Source: Garcia nutans
Taxonomy: Eukaryota; Streptophyta; Magnoliopsida; Malpighiales; Euphorbiaceae
Direction of reading: 5' to 3'
Length of the DNA: 64,000 nt
Assembly (NCBI GenBank): GCA_947685225.1
Contig: CANTUV010000055.1
Coordinates: forward strand, 6,769,501 to 6,833,500
In this document: one piece after another, positions 50,501-61,117 of the stretch
How the letters are laid out: each line of letters begins with the position of its first letter
How positions within the stretch are numbered: the stretch's first letter is position 1
Position numbers and translations under genes: made by a program
The notes under the pieces: generated by a model
Databases searched by the model: none
Told to the model about the DNA's origin: nothing
Seen by the model: only the letters and a program-made list of their open reading frames with translations

Positions 50501-50560
50501 GAGAGTCTGGTTGAATCTTGAATCAATACTTGAACTGCTATTATTGTTGTTGTTGTTCAT
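41574..50560 (-). CDS. TBC-domain Rab GTPase-activating protein, Gyp1/TBC1D22 type
   Basis: Ten exons (minus): 50560-50487, 49243-49093, 48983-48800, 46367-46297, 45490-45353, 45273-45182, 43319-43048, 42582-42497, 42350-42249, 41735-41574. All have GT-AG borders and phases agree, giving 443 residues. Residues 1-136 are Asn/Ser-rich and include NVQGLLKGRTIPGKVLVTRR. The TBC domain follows from about 138: LRELAWSGVPPYMRPNIWRL, GYAPPNSDRREGVLRRKR, ISVDCPR with the arginine finger R213, SGYVQGINDL with the glutamine finger Q248, then DADCYWCL-like EADCYWCLSKLLDGMQDHY and LVTRLWDTYLAEGDALPDF. The end is AYMWHSMFNSSPSHLAS. TBC proteins switch off Rab GTPases on Golgi and endosomal membranes. All catalytic residues are present. 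Introns are long: one holds a hAT-like MITE and one a duplicated splice-site region. Confidence 0.95.
45605..46116. mobile_element. hAT-like MITE in TBC intron 4, 512 bp
   Basis: Its ends CTATGAAGCACGGATAC and, reversed, CTGTGAAAACACTGACAC are imperfect inverted repeats. Flanks GTCAGAGG (45597-45604) and GTCAGAGA (46117-46124) match at 7 of 8. Repeated GATACGGACAC and GTGTCGGACGCG text lies near both ends around an AT-rich core. The splice sites of intron 4 are outside it. Confidence 0.72.
46363..46612 (-). repeat. Tandem duplication covering the exon-4 acceptor of the TBC gene
   Basis: The plus-strand phrase CTCTCTGCATAATGAATGT occurs at about 46364 and again at 46503. Both copies are followed by matching text up to AAGAAATGTAAGACCA. 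The left copy contains the real acceptor of exon 4 and its polypyrimidine region; the right copy is a decoy about 140 bp upstream in intron 3. The left copy also has a short internal duplication of ATTAATGCAAAATG. Confidence 0.75.
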
Positions 50561-52081
50561 GGCTTTGGTCTTCGTCTTATGTTTTACTTGCTACTGAGTT
50601 TGTGCGTCAACCGTTAACCGGAGAACAAAAAGAGCTTTCTTTTTCATTTTCTTTGCGCTCTCTTCTTTCATTTGCTTCTTGTTTTGACCTTTTTATGTGG
50701 TTTTTTTTCTTTTGTTTTCTTCCTTCTTGTTTATTTTTAAACATCAAATGGCCATGTGATTTTTCTTATATATTTTTTTTCTCTTTTTTTTATTAGTTTA
50801 ATTGGAGCTAAAATTTCTTCAATTTAATAATTTATTCTAGAAAAGTTAACGTTAATTATTATTATTATTATTATTTGAGCATATAATAATAATTATTATT
50901 TAATAAGAGAACCGAGTAATATATACATGCATGTTATTCTTTTTAAAGCTTAGAAATATAAATATCCTTTTTTCTAATAAAAATTAATGGAAAAAACAAT
51001 GAACAAATAAAATAAAAATAATGGCAATGTAAGGCTTATTCATTTTTTTCTTGTAATAAATTTTTAAAATTTAAATTTTAAGCATAAAATTGAAAAATTA
51101 AATATAATATCTAATTGAACGATTAACATATATCCAATTATTCCCCAAGGCCTTAGTGCAGCTTAACGCAAATTCTAAAAATTTAACCTATTAACAATTG
51201 AATTTACCAAAAAGTAAAATAATTATGATTCAATTGTTGGACAGTATAATGATGATAATAACACTTGATGGCCGCTTTAGTATGATGTTGTGCAGTAATA
51301 GTAGAGAACAAATTGCAATTTTAAAACAAATAACAGCTTTCATAAGAATTGAGAAAATGGTGGGAAGTAAAACCAGAGGAAATTGCTTAATCAAAGGGAT
51401 AATTTACCGAGAAAACAAGAAAACATCAATATGGCCAAAAACATTTACAATCACACTCACAAGTAATCTGTAAAACATAACAAAGGAAGCAAAAAAATCA
51501 ACAGATCAATTAATTAAGTCAATTGACTGCAATTTAAAACTTACGACAGTACAAGAGCATGTAAAGTACAGTTAACGCACCACCAAAACACACGTAATAT
51601 GCAAAAGAAGGTTGCATTTGCCCAATTGGGAATAAAGGATGGCTAGGCAGTAAAAGAAAAAATTTATGCTGCTCTTCATCTATAAGCATGCATGTTTAGA
51701 GTCTGCTTTTCGGTATCTTAAACTAAACTAATTCCAGTGCAGATTTTTTCCCCAAAAATGATCTTTTTTCATGTAATCTGATGACAGATGCAGCTATTTT
51801 CCAAAGGGCAACATGAAACATTTTGCCTCAACCAAAATCTTGCTTCATTCTGATCAGACTTTACTCCTAAATTACTAAAATACTATATAGCACCAATACC
51901 ATTAAAAAACATGACACTGATCATAGTGCAAAGGAACATTCAAAACGATGAAGATTATAATATCCCATGCTCAAAAAGTAGAACAAAATAAATAGCTTCT
52001 GTTTTATTAGATTTTTTTTTCTTTTTTTGGTGACCAAGAGAGGCAGATTATAACATATATCTATCAGCGCAAACTTGTTTA
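50561..52081. other. Spacer between TBC and the Bot1p-like gene
   Basis: The part next to 50561 should hold the TBC promoter and 5' UTR (minus strand). It is pyrimidine/purine-biased for about 150 bp. The part next to 52081 should hold the 3' UTR of the upstream gene. An ATT trinucleotide run lies at about 50855-50875. The open frame at 51198-51473 has no recognisable content. Confidence 0.5.
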
Positions 52082-54741
52082 TTAAGGAAGAATCTTGCGT
52101 CTGCGACGTGGAGTCTCTCGCCTGACGTACATTTTCTCCATCTCATTCAGAGGTCGGCTGGATCCATCTGGCAAGCTTACAAATTTCCAACCACCACCAC
52201 CACCACGCTTCCCTCGTCGTCCTAGTTTCTCCACTGTTAAATTCCAACCCTCAGAGGAACGACGTCTACTATACTTGTGGCATTTCACCTTCCCTGCCAT
52301 CTGTATACATGGAAAGCAAATATACAAATGAAACTATTGAAAATTGAAAAAAAAAATTATTTTACTATAAATTTGGTTTCAGAAAACAACGTACGTAACA
52401 AACTGCTATAACCCCCCCTGACATTTAATACACATTCCCTACCGACAAATACTAGCCATTTTTGCTCCAAAATGCAAGTTTTAGCTTCCTCACCTTCTCA
52501 TTGGGAACATAACCCTAAGAAAAACTTAATGCTTGAATGGAGTGTGCACATACGCGGTTGGGAAACATAAATGAAAGGCAGACACAGGGAAACATCAAGA
52601 AACAACATTAACACAAGATACTAAGGTATAGAACATTACAAGATAAGCATTACACTTTCTCATGTTGATTTTCAGACTTTTTCCTATGTAAAATGCAGAG
52701 AGCATGTTGGACTTACTTTCATTTTGTTGAAGTTCAGCTTCTGGACGAATTCCTGATAGAGCATCTCATCCTCTTTCATGGATATCTCATAGTGGACTTC
52801 ATCCAGGTCCTTGATGGTACCATCCCAACCCTCTGGCATCACCTTGAAATCTGGCTTATAAGGGAGGGATGCTACATGAAATTCTCGGTCATGCGAATTA
52901 AAAAACCTGGAAAAGGGAAAGAATGACTATCATTAGAGATATAACCCAATTACTCTGGGATACACCAGTTTTGATGCCACAAAATTTGACATCTAAATAA
53001 CTATGCCCTTATGTATATTTGCATCCAACATTCTTAACCTTCATATACATCTCTCTGGTCTATTTACAGACAAGCAGATATGAAGCACATACACAACAGA
53101 GAAAGCTAGAGAAGAAAAGTAGCATCCACTACAACTAGACATTCATTAACTCAGCCACCATCCTGAATGAATCATACATCACCATTAATAACCAAATATT
53201 ATTAACACTGCCAATATGCATCAGCATCTCCAAAGCATCAAAGTTCATAAATTTTCAATTTAACAAATAATTTCCTCTTGAATACATATTTTACATATAG
53301 AAAAATTAGTTGCATAAACCAAAGACACCTTATACCCTATAACTAAAATTCATTTGACAAATAGCAGGATCCAGAAAAAAGGCTTATGTTCCTCTTTGTG
53401 ATGTCTTGCATGTTAAAATTTCATCTTCATGCTTACCATTTTTGGACTTCTTGAATAGCCTAAGAATAGATAGTCATTGCATCTTATGATGTATTTGTTG
53501 ATGCTCCTTCTCAACGTAAAAGTATCCACAAGAGAGGACTGTATGAATTAAATTGGTCATAAACAAAAGAAAAAACATTGGCGAAGGGGCAAAAACCACC
53601 TCATTTCTTATAAATAACAAGATATTTGAGAATATGATAAGCTAAGGCCAGATACTTTATAGAATGGACACTAAGACATATCATAGGAAACAAACAGACA
53701 AACATAATAAAACCAAGTAAGGAATAATTTCAAAAAATATATATCATTTATGATTATTCGGATGCATCTGTGTTCAACACGTTAATTCCACATTGCAAAA
53801 AAAATTCCAACCAATAGTTCAGAACAGCATGCAATTAACATCAGTTAAGAGTTTTCATGCAGTCCAGTTTCACATGAGCATGTAACACATTGCAAAATAT
53901 GGTTAAACACACACACTTTAGTCCAGAATAATGACATGATGCAATCATTTCCCAAATAATTGAATTATCATAAATACTCAAGACTAATTGCGGAGTCCAT
54001 ATCTTACTCAGGACAAGTATCAAGCAATAGCTCTACAGAGTCATCTAAGGGATGTCCAAGCTTTTTCTCCTCTTCTTCCTCAATTTCTTTAAGCCAAAGG
54101 ATGGCATGCACTCGCTGCCTCATAATCCTATAGTCCTTGGCAAGCCTCTCGACTGTGTACACTTCAGGATTCTCCTTGTGCAAACGATACATCTCAGCCT
54201 TCTCTGAGTCCTTCAGATAAGACCCTCTTGCACCAGGCTCTCGCACTTGCTTCAACAGCACACGCATCTCTCGCATCCTCTCACCCCATCCATCAACAAA
54301 AGCTTTGCTTTTCCTGTTCTCATCCTTATATTCTCTCATCTTATCATCGAAATCTTGCAAACTAGAGACCAATTTAGTCTCAGCAGCATCTAACCCACCA
54401 ACGGTAGAGCTAGAATCTGCCCTCTGACCCACAATCTCTCCATCAAAATGGTCCTTAGTCAATCCAGTCGACCATGACGAAACAGAATCCCAACCCAGAT
54501 CATCAGAACCAAAAGATCCATCACTCACCCCACTCCCCCAACCATCTTTTCCTTCATTTCCATCAACGCCATCACCCCCTGACTGAGCTGAAAACACACG
54601 AGCACTAATAACTTGATATGCTACTGCAATTCCATTAGTAGATTTAGCTTTTTCTTTCACAAATCGTGTAGCACCTGAGCCGGTGCCTAGTGCCGCCGCC
54701 GCCGACGAAAATCGCGAAAATATGCGCTGAATATTCTGCAT
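52082..54741 (-). CDS. Predicted mitochondrial Bot1p/mS45-type protein, similar to GAMETE CELL DEFECTIVE 1
   Basis: Three exons on the minus strand: 54741-54008, 52906-52717 and 52300-52082, phases 2 and 0, giving 380 residues. ATG 54741 is the first ATG in frame and starts MQNIQRIFSRFSSAAAAL, a basic, serine-rich mitochondrial presequence. Residues 55-125 are a Gly/Ser/Asp-rich linker with repeated GW/DGW motifs. Residues 130-305 form the conserved region: DFDDKMREYKDENRKSKAFV, then MYRLHKENPEVYTVERLAKD, RIMRQRVHAILWLKEIEEEE, and MPEGWDGTIKDLDEVHYEIS. The C-terminus is basic (RRRRKILP). The pattern fits the Bot1p family, related to a mitochondrial small-subunit ribosomal protein in yeast, and the plant GCD1 protein needed for gamete development. 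The family call is from memory of the motif pattern. The gene looks intact. Confidence 0.82.
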
Positions 54742-54788
54742 ATTTGCAACAAACTGATTCCCAAAAAGCAAAATCAACAGTTTTTATC

Positions 54789-55108
54789 CTGAGAGCAACA
54801 GAAAACAATTCTTTAACAACCCATATAAGGAAATCCAAAACTTTTTATAAATACCAGTGTATATTCATAAATTATGCATTTGATGCAGAAAATAGAAGAG
54901 AAAAAGTAGATGATACATGTCCATTGATGAGTATATGAAACTAACCCGTAATGAGAAGGGCTACCCAATCATTGTTTTCGCATTGAAAAACCAACGAAAT
55001 TTGATGGGTTGTGGAAGCCGGAAGGCAACAGAAATCGCAAAGAGAGTAAAAGCAGCCAGCAGAAGACGAAACACAGAGCCGCATAAACCCCAATTTTGAA
55101 ACTCACCG
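54789..55108 (-). other. Possible 5' UTR intron of the Bot1p-like gene
   Basis: On the minus strand a GTGAGT-type donor (AATACGGTGAGTTT near 55107) and an acceptor with a pyrimidine tract (TTCTGTTGCTCTCAG, ending near 54789) lie before the start codon. Together they predict a leader intron of about 320 bp. This is a prediction only. Confidence 0.45.
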
Positions 55109-55169
55109 TATTCAGGTTTTTGCTGCTGATGGTAAATACTGCAACGTACCCTTTCTAGTGTCACAGAAT

Positions 55170-55603
55170 CTCTAAAATTGATTAATTTTTATTAAAGGCG
55201 GTTATTTTGTCGGCCAGTTAATTAACCGGCTAAACGTAGTGTAATCATTTTTTTCTAAATATGTAGTATTTTTTTAATTGAATTAATTAAAATTACTTTT
55301 TAACTAGTATAATTAATTAATGAAACTGAATTGATCAATTTAATTATTTATTTATTTAATTTTTTTTTTTAGTTAGCTGCTTAACTAAGTTATAAAATGA
55401 ATAAAATTATTAATTGGGGTCCAAGTCCATCACTAACAGTTTTCTCTTTTTTCCATATTGCAAATGAATTACTTCTTTTAAATTTTAATATATTATTTGA
55501 GCTTAAAACCCCTATGGCTATATGATTATATCAGAATATGGCACACAGGGATGACTATATATATAAATTTTTTAATATAATTTTAAATATTTAAATATTT
55601 AAA
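55170..55603. other. Intergenic, nothing recognised
   Basis: AT-rich, non-coding. The right part before the inverted repeat contains TATATA runs. Confidence 0.5.
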
Positions 55604-56241
55604 AATAAATATCAGATATTAATAAGATAAAATAAAAGTTTAAACTCTCAATTAAAGATAAATTGAGATAGTATATCTGTTTTTTTTTTTTTGATATTTT
55701 ATTAAGGCAGTACCTTTTCAAAAGATAAAATTAATTTAATGAACATAAAGATACAATTACCATTAGTATCTTATTCTTTATACCACTGAATCACTAATGA
55801 TAAAGATACAAATAGCAATTATTTGTGTTGGGAATATCTCAAGTTTCAAGCTTGTACCAAATGGCCCATGCTAAATGATAATGAAATACCATAAATCCAT
55901 AACCTGATTCCAGACCAGGTTATACCACCATTTTTTGAAAATTCCAGACCAGATATTAATAATTTCTTCCCTGGTTAATCATCATGCAATACAACAATAG
56001 CAATAAATAATAATTTCAAAACTACTACTAGTAGTAGTACTAGTGATTTAGTAGTATAAAGAATAAGATACTAATGGTAACTGTATCTTTATGTTCATTA
56101 AATAAATTTTATCTTTTGAAAAGATACTGCCTTAATAAAATATCAAAGAAAAAAAAACAGATATACTATCTCAATTTATCTTTAATTGAGAGTTTAAACT
56201 TTTAACTTTTATTTTATCTTATAAATATCTGATATTTATTT
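55604..56241. repeat. Long inverted repeat, arms about 195 bp, loop about 244 bp
   Basis: The left arm 55604-55796 (from AATAAATATCAGATATT to ATCACTA) is the near-perfect reverse complement of 56041-56241. The few differences are point changes, a short insertion and different poly-T length. The loop 55797-56040 has its own small palindrome (AACCTGATTCCAGACCAGGTT) and an ACTACTACTAGTAGTAGT run. Size and arm length fit a foldback or Mutator-like MITE. No flanking duplication was found. Confidence 0.85.
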
Positions 56242-57057
56242 GGGCTTTTGATAAAAATATAAAAAAAATTAAAAATAATTCTAATTATACCATATTTATA
56301 AATTATTTATTAAAATACCAGAATTTATAAAATATTTATTAAAATACTAGATTTTTATTAGTTTACATAGAGTTTACAATGAGTTTATAATTATTTTATA
56401 ATGAGTTTATAAATTTTACACAATTTATAATGAGTTTATTATAGATTTATAATAAAATGTCTAAAATACTCTTAATAAAAAATAATTTTTTTAAAAATAT
56501 AGTGTAGGGTGTTATCTTTTTATTTATTTTTAAATATTTAGTAGTAGTAGTAATAGTGGTACTACATCCTAACCTATCATTATTCTTGCTCTATTAATGA
56601 CAATTCAAATTTTAGCTTACGTGTTAATGAATTGGGAAAATTATTTTAAAAAGTACTAAGCTTAATTGTTTCTTATAAAGGTTGCTTCATAAATTAAAGT
56701 ATTACAAAATAAAAAGTGAAAAAGGGCTGAAAATAAATTTTAAAAAAAATTACAGGCAACCAACTATTTTAATGGTAATAGAGAGAGTTGTATACTGAAA
56801 TTATATTTGTCCAGTGCTAGTTATATTTTAGCAACGTGGAATATGAACGGAAAAGGATAACAAGAACAAACTTGAGTATAACAGTTGTTTTTGTGTAAAC
56901 AGGAAAACAGTTTCCTCTTTAGCATGTGCTTTGCTATCCTTCCAATTCCCAAAAATTAAAAAGGGAAAATGGTTTTTGACATTCACAGAAATAGAAGCAA
57001 ATGCTACTATTGCATTTTCATTCATTCATTTTCCACTCTAAAAAAAAATAAGATGTA
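56242..57057. other. Intergenic, AT-rich with repeated AATGAGTTTATAA
   Basis: Between 56380 and 56455 the phrase AATGAGTTTATAA or a close variant recurs several times. Otherwise no gene or border is seen. Confidence 0.5.
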
Positions 57058-57062
57058 TAACA

Positions 57063-57263
57063 TGTAGAAATTACATGGGCTCTGCGAGTATAAAAAATAA
57101 ACTTGAACCTCGTTCTACAAAATGTATCTTTCTTGATTATAGTCTTCTTCACAAAGGTTACAAGTGTCTTTCATTATGTGTTAAGGCCCAATCTACACCA
57201 CCTTATATGTCAAGGTATTTTATTATAGTTTTCAGATGTGGGATTCATTTATATTCTCCAACA
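57063..57263 (-). repeat. TRIM LTR C (201 bp, 3' LTR with foreign insert)
   Basis: Both ends match LTR A, but about 93 bp at 57090-57182 replace the 42-bp middle segment. The foreign part reads on the plus strand as KLEPRSTKCIFLDYSLLHKG, the typical post-catalytic copia integrase motif (KLxPRxxKCxFLGY). Confidence 0.85.
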
Positions 57264-57417
57264 CTCTCCCTCAAGTGCAACTGGGCCTAGTCCAATTGTC
57301 ACTTGCCAAATATGGATGACAATCTATTTTTTTTAGATCCATCACAAATTGCCTAGGCCTATTTTCACTGAGGCCCTAGGTTAACAACGGAGTCCAAGAT
57401 GGTTAGCTCTGATACCA

Positions 57418-57444
57418 TGTGGGATTCATTTATATTCTCCAACA
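57418..57444 (-). repeat. TRIM LTR B (27 bp, internal remnant)
   Basis: Only the first 27 bases of the LTR remain, up to CCCACA, followed at once by the primer site. The full LTR ends in CTACA before the same site, so a deletion between two ACA(T) motifs explains the joint. Confidence 0.8.
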
Positions 57445-57623
57445 CTCTCCCTCAAGTGCAACTGGGCCTAGCCCAATTGTCACTTGCCAAACATGGATGG
57501 CAATCTATTTTTTTTTAGATCCATCACAAATTGCCTAGGCCTATTTTCACTGAGGCCCTAGGTTAACAACGGAGTCCAAGATCAACTGGCGGTTAGTCCA
57601 TTACCTGATTAGCTCTGATACCA

Positions 57624-57772
57624 TGTAGAAATTACATGGGCTCTGCGAGTGTTGGGCCAAATATACAGTGAACATATAAATAGATTTGGATAAGGCCCAA
57701 TCTACACTACCTTATATGTCAATGTATTTTATTATACTTTTCAAATGTGGGATTCATTTATATTCTCCAACA
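57624..57772 (-). repeat. TRIM LTR A (149 bp, 5' LTR)
   Basis: On the minus strand it begins TGTTGGAGAATATAAATGAA and ends TTTCTACA, then meets the primer site without a gap. This is the only LTR copy with the ordinary middle segment (57651-57692). Confidence 0.88.
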
Positions 57773-57777
57773 TAACA

Positions 57778-59136
57778 TTGATTTAAAATTAGAGCACACA
57801 TATACGTATTTGACAATTTGAAGTTGATTTCAAGCTGAAGATGTTTTTTGAAATTATTCTTGCTAAGCCCCAAACCTCATATAATCAGATTATTATTTAA
57901 AAAACTTCAGCCATAAAAATTAGCCAAAATTTCAGCGCAGGGACCAATTTTTCATATATGATTTCTGTATGTTATGAGAAGACAAAAAGTTACAAAGCAC
58001 AAAATCAAATATCTTATCAAATCAGTCAAGAGAGGTTGCTGCAATCGTGACTCTTGGAGGCGAGGGAGGAGGCTAAGTGTTGGGGACCGACGTATAAGTT
58101 GTGTGAGAGTCGGGATAAGAGAGAAGAGAAGGATGATGGTAAGCTATGATTTCTGTAGGTCTTGATGGTCGAGATATGAGTAAGGGAGTGTATTAGAGTT
58201 TAGGTAAATTGAAAAACAGCATAGCCAATGTATTATGAGTGGGTTCTATTGACCCTACAAAATTTAATAAAAATATATATATACTTTGATATTTTATATA
58301 TATATATATTAAATTAATCTCATTAAAATATTTAAATTAACCCTATTAAAAAATTTCAAATTTTAGCCAATAATTTAAAGTTCAAAGCCTAAGTTTATCT
58401 AATAAAATAAGCTCAAAATTAACTAATAATTTATAATCCAAAAAAATAATTTATATTCAAAAAATTAGATTATATCTATTATATTTTCTATTTTATTAAG
58501 ATTATCATTTAAATAAAATTATTGGCTATAAAAAAAAACTCTAATTCTGGAGGTAAAATGAAAAAAAGAAAAAATATTAGCTCTCGCCAAAAATTAACAT
58601 CATAAAGTATAATGAGATATTTATTGTAAATTTTTCACCCTAATTGAATAAAAATTATATAACTTTTTTCTGTGTTTAGAAACATTTTTATATATATTAT
58701 GATCTAATATTAAGATAAATTTATATTATTTATCTTAAATAAGTTATTTTTTATAGCACTAATTTTGATCACATTCAACAAAATTTCTAACTACGCTACT
58801 GAAAATGCCGATAGTTAATGAGCGTCAAGAACACTACATTTTATTAAGTTTGATTAACAATTAACTGACCGATCATAAAATAATTAATCGAACCAAAAAT
58901 AAAAAACTTTCATTTATATAATCTAACTAACCAATTTTTATATGATCTGATATTTAATTGATAATTCAGTCAGTTAATTAATCTATCTCTAAATTTTATA
59001 CATAATAAGATAGGATGCATAAATTTCTAATAAGGATTCAGTTTAAAATAAAACTCGAAATTTTATATCAATTTAATACTATTACATTATTGACAAAACA
59101 TTAAATTTCAATTTTAATATATTAAAAAAACAAAAG
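57778..59136. other. Intergenic, nothing firm
   Basis: A purine-rich, GC-richer block at 58030-58190 (GGAGGCGAGGGAGGAGGC) lies in AT-rich sequence. Its open frame is low-complexity basic and not credible. The block at 58780-58990 has TTAACTGACCGATCAT-like text of the kind seen in old MITEs, but no edges. Confidence 0.45.
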
Positions 59137-59145
59137 AAGGTCCAA

Positions 59146-59737
59146 TGGATAATCAAAGCAATTGTAGTGAGGCTCGACCAAGTCTTGGTCATCTCAAGCT
59201 TAATGTTGACCATGCCATTTTTTCAACATAGAGAAGATCGGAATTTGGAGCTATCCTTCGGGATCATGCGAGACTTTTTATGGGTGCTGTGGTCAAGTCT
59301 TGGCTAGGGATTTACTCACTAAATATAGTAGAAGCGATCAGCTTGAGGGAGGCTCTTAGTTGGCTCTATAATTTAAGGGTGACTGATGTTGATGTCAAAA
59401 ATCGATTCCCAACAGATTTTTCTTCATATGTCTTCCACCAATTATGATTGGTCAGGATTTGGCTCTATTATATTTGATTGTCTTTGGTTTTTGCAGAAGA
59501 TTCCTGGTATTGATTTCTCATGGGTTCAATAATAAACAAATCCAGCTACTCATAATTTATCTTGTTCTTAAATTTATCTTCATGTTTGGGACCCTATTCC
59601 TAGTTGTGTTGAGAATATTGTTTATGATGAGTCAAACTACATGAACCTTAGGTTTGGTTGAGTTTTTGTTCGGGCTCTGCGTTTTGATTAGCTGTTCTTT
59701 TTTCTTAGTTTAATAATACTTATTTTTCTTTAAAAAA
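59146..59737 (+). mobile_element. 5'-truncated LINE tail with RNase H remnant, 592 bp
   Basis: It is flanked by AAGGTCCAA at 59137-59145 and 59738-59746 and ends in a short A-run. From about 59175 the frame reads RPSLGHLKLNVDHAIFST, a stop, then FGAILRDHARLFMGAVV and NIVEAISLREALSWLYNL. That is the plant LINE RNase H domain (LNVD and the E of EA are conserved acidic positions). A stop and later frame changes make it a pseudogene. Target duplication, tail and truncation are classical for LINE insertion. Confidence 0.88.
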
Positions 59738-59746
59738 AAGGTCCAA

Positions 59747-60534
59747 AAATTATATATATGTTACGAAATACTGTTATAATTTGGTACTATTTATATTTTT
59801 ATTTACTTCCATTAAATTACAATGCAAAGTACATTTTTTTTAGAAAAAGCAAATTACATATTCATAGTTTAAAAACTTTGAAAAATTAATAATATCATAT
59901 ATTATGACTTGTAAAAAATTATCTTCTTAAATATGTATTATATTTTATAGGCTTAATACATAAATAAACACATATACTTATTCAAAATAATCTATTAGTC
60001 TCTTCTACTTTACAGATATTCTATCACACACCTCTAAATGCTAAAAGTGACATTATCGAATCATTGGCTCAATAATTCTTCAACTTGCCTATAAGCGTGT
60101 ATTACACATGATTTATATTTTATTTTTATGTAAAACTTTTTATCTCATCTGCAATCTTTAAACCATTTTTCTTTGAAAATCCGTAACTCAATCTTTAACC
60201 TAGTATTAAAATTGAAGTTATATTCAATCATCGAATTCTTTTTTGTATGCATATGATTCAATATTTGTAATACCTCTATATCATATATACGTACCGTACA
60301 TGTACCTTGTATACATATAATACGCATATAAAATATAATGATGTCATGTTACAGTGCCATTTAAACCCTTACCTTAATTCCACATCAATTATATATTTAA
60401 TACATGAATATTTTTCATTATCAAATCTCATTCTTTTAAAATTAATATTTTTAAAACCATTAAACTTTTCATTTGATTATATATATACAAATATACATTG
60501 TCTTTTCTAAAATTCACTTATATACATATACATA
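59747..60534. other. Intergenic, nothing recognised
   Basis: AT-rich spacer to the left of the gypsy LTR. No coding. Confidence 0.5.
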
Positions 60535-60842
60535 TGACGCGGAACCCTATGGCAATGAAGGCCTCAAACCCCAATGCACGCTTCGATATAGGAATCCAAG
60601 AACAAGGATAAACCACCCTCTATAGCACCCAATGCTTAGCGAAACAAGAACACTAATGACGGAAGGATTTGGAAGGACGGATCAGAAGAACGCCACAATC
60701 GAAATTGATAAGTTAGTCTGATTCGTGATGCAATCAATGAAAGAAGCAAAATCTCTCACTCTCTCAAAGATGGCCGAAATTTGCATAAAAAGCAATCTGA
60801 ATATAATTTTGTCAAAAGTTCCTCTTACAAGAAAATAAGGCC

Positions 60843-60853
60843 CTATTTATAGA
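60843..60853 (-). promoter_or_regulatory. TATA box of the gypsy LTR
   Basis: CTATAAATAGG on the minus strand lies downstream of the tandem repeats and upstream of the LTR end, so it is the likely start of element transcription. Confidence 0.65.
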
Positions 60854-60917
60854 AAAACAAATTAAAATTCGTAACTATCCTAACCCTAGTAAAAAAAAGA
60901 AAATTACAAAGTCAAAA

Positions 60918-61117
60918 TCTTTGTCAAATAAGAAAAATATCATCCTAACCAACTAAGGAAAGAAGGATCCTTGTCAAATAAGGAAAATATCATCCTAACC
61001 AACTAAGGAAAGAAAAATCCTTGTCAAATAAGGAAAATATCATCCTAACCAACTAAGGAAAGAAAGATCCTTGTCAAATAAGGAAAATATCATCCTAACC
61101 AACTAAGGAAAGAAGGG
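60918..61117 (-). repeat. Four 50-bp tandem repeats in the LTR (U3)
   Basis: Units start at 60918, 60968, 61018 and 61068 (plus strand TCCTTGTCAAATAAGGAAAA and so on) and are almost identical. In the element's own orientation they lie just upstream of the TATA box, where retrotransposon enhancers are often found. Further upstream, CCCATGTGC recurs at about 61126, 61150, 61171 and 61221. Confidence 0.92.

Larger units (their letters stand above)
57063..57772 (-). mobile_element. Tandem TRIM (miniature LTR retroelement), 710 bp
   Basis: Read on the minus strand: LTR A (57772-57624), primer site GCTCTGATACCA-complement (57623-57612), internal domain, LTR B (57444-57418, only 27 bp), a second primer site (57417-57406), a second internal domain, purine tract TTGAGGGAGAG (ending 57264), and LTR C (57263-57063). 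TAACA flanks the whole at 57058-57062 and 57773-57777. The two internal domains match each other closely; the left one lacks about 24 bp near its primer site. It has no protein-coding capacity, so it depends on enzymes from other elements. Confidence 0.9.

Noticed and set aside
51198..51473. 91-codon plus-strand frame between TBC and the Bot1p-like gene
   Set aside because: No motif, AT-driven composition, no splice partner, and it opposes the flanking genes.
41574..54741. TBC and Bot1p-like genes as one functional cluster
   Set aside because: They share strand and neighbourhood only. Spacing is 1.5 kb and the pathways differ, so there is no sign of joint regulation.
57974..58165. 63-codon Arg-rich frame
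   Set aside because: Low-complexity basic translation of a purine-rich block; nothing supports a protein.
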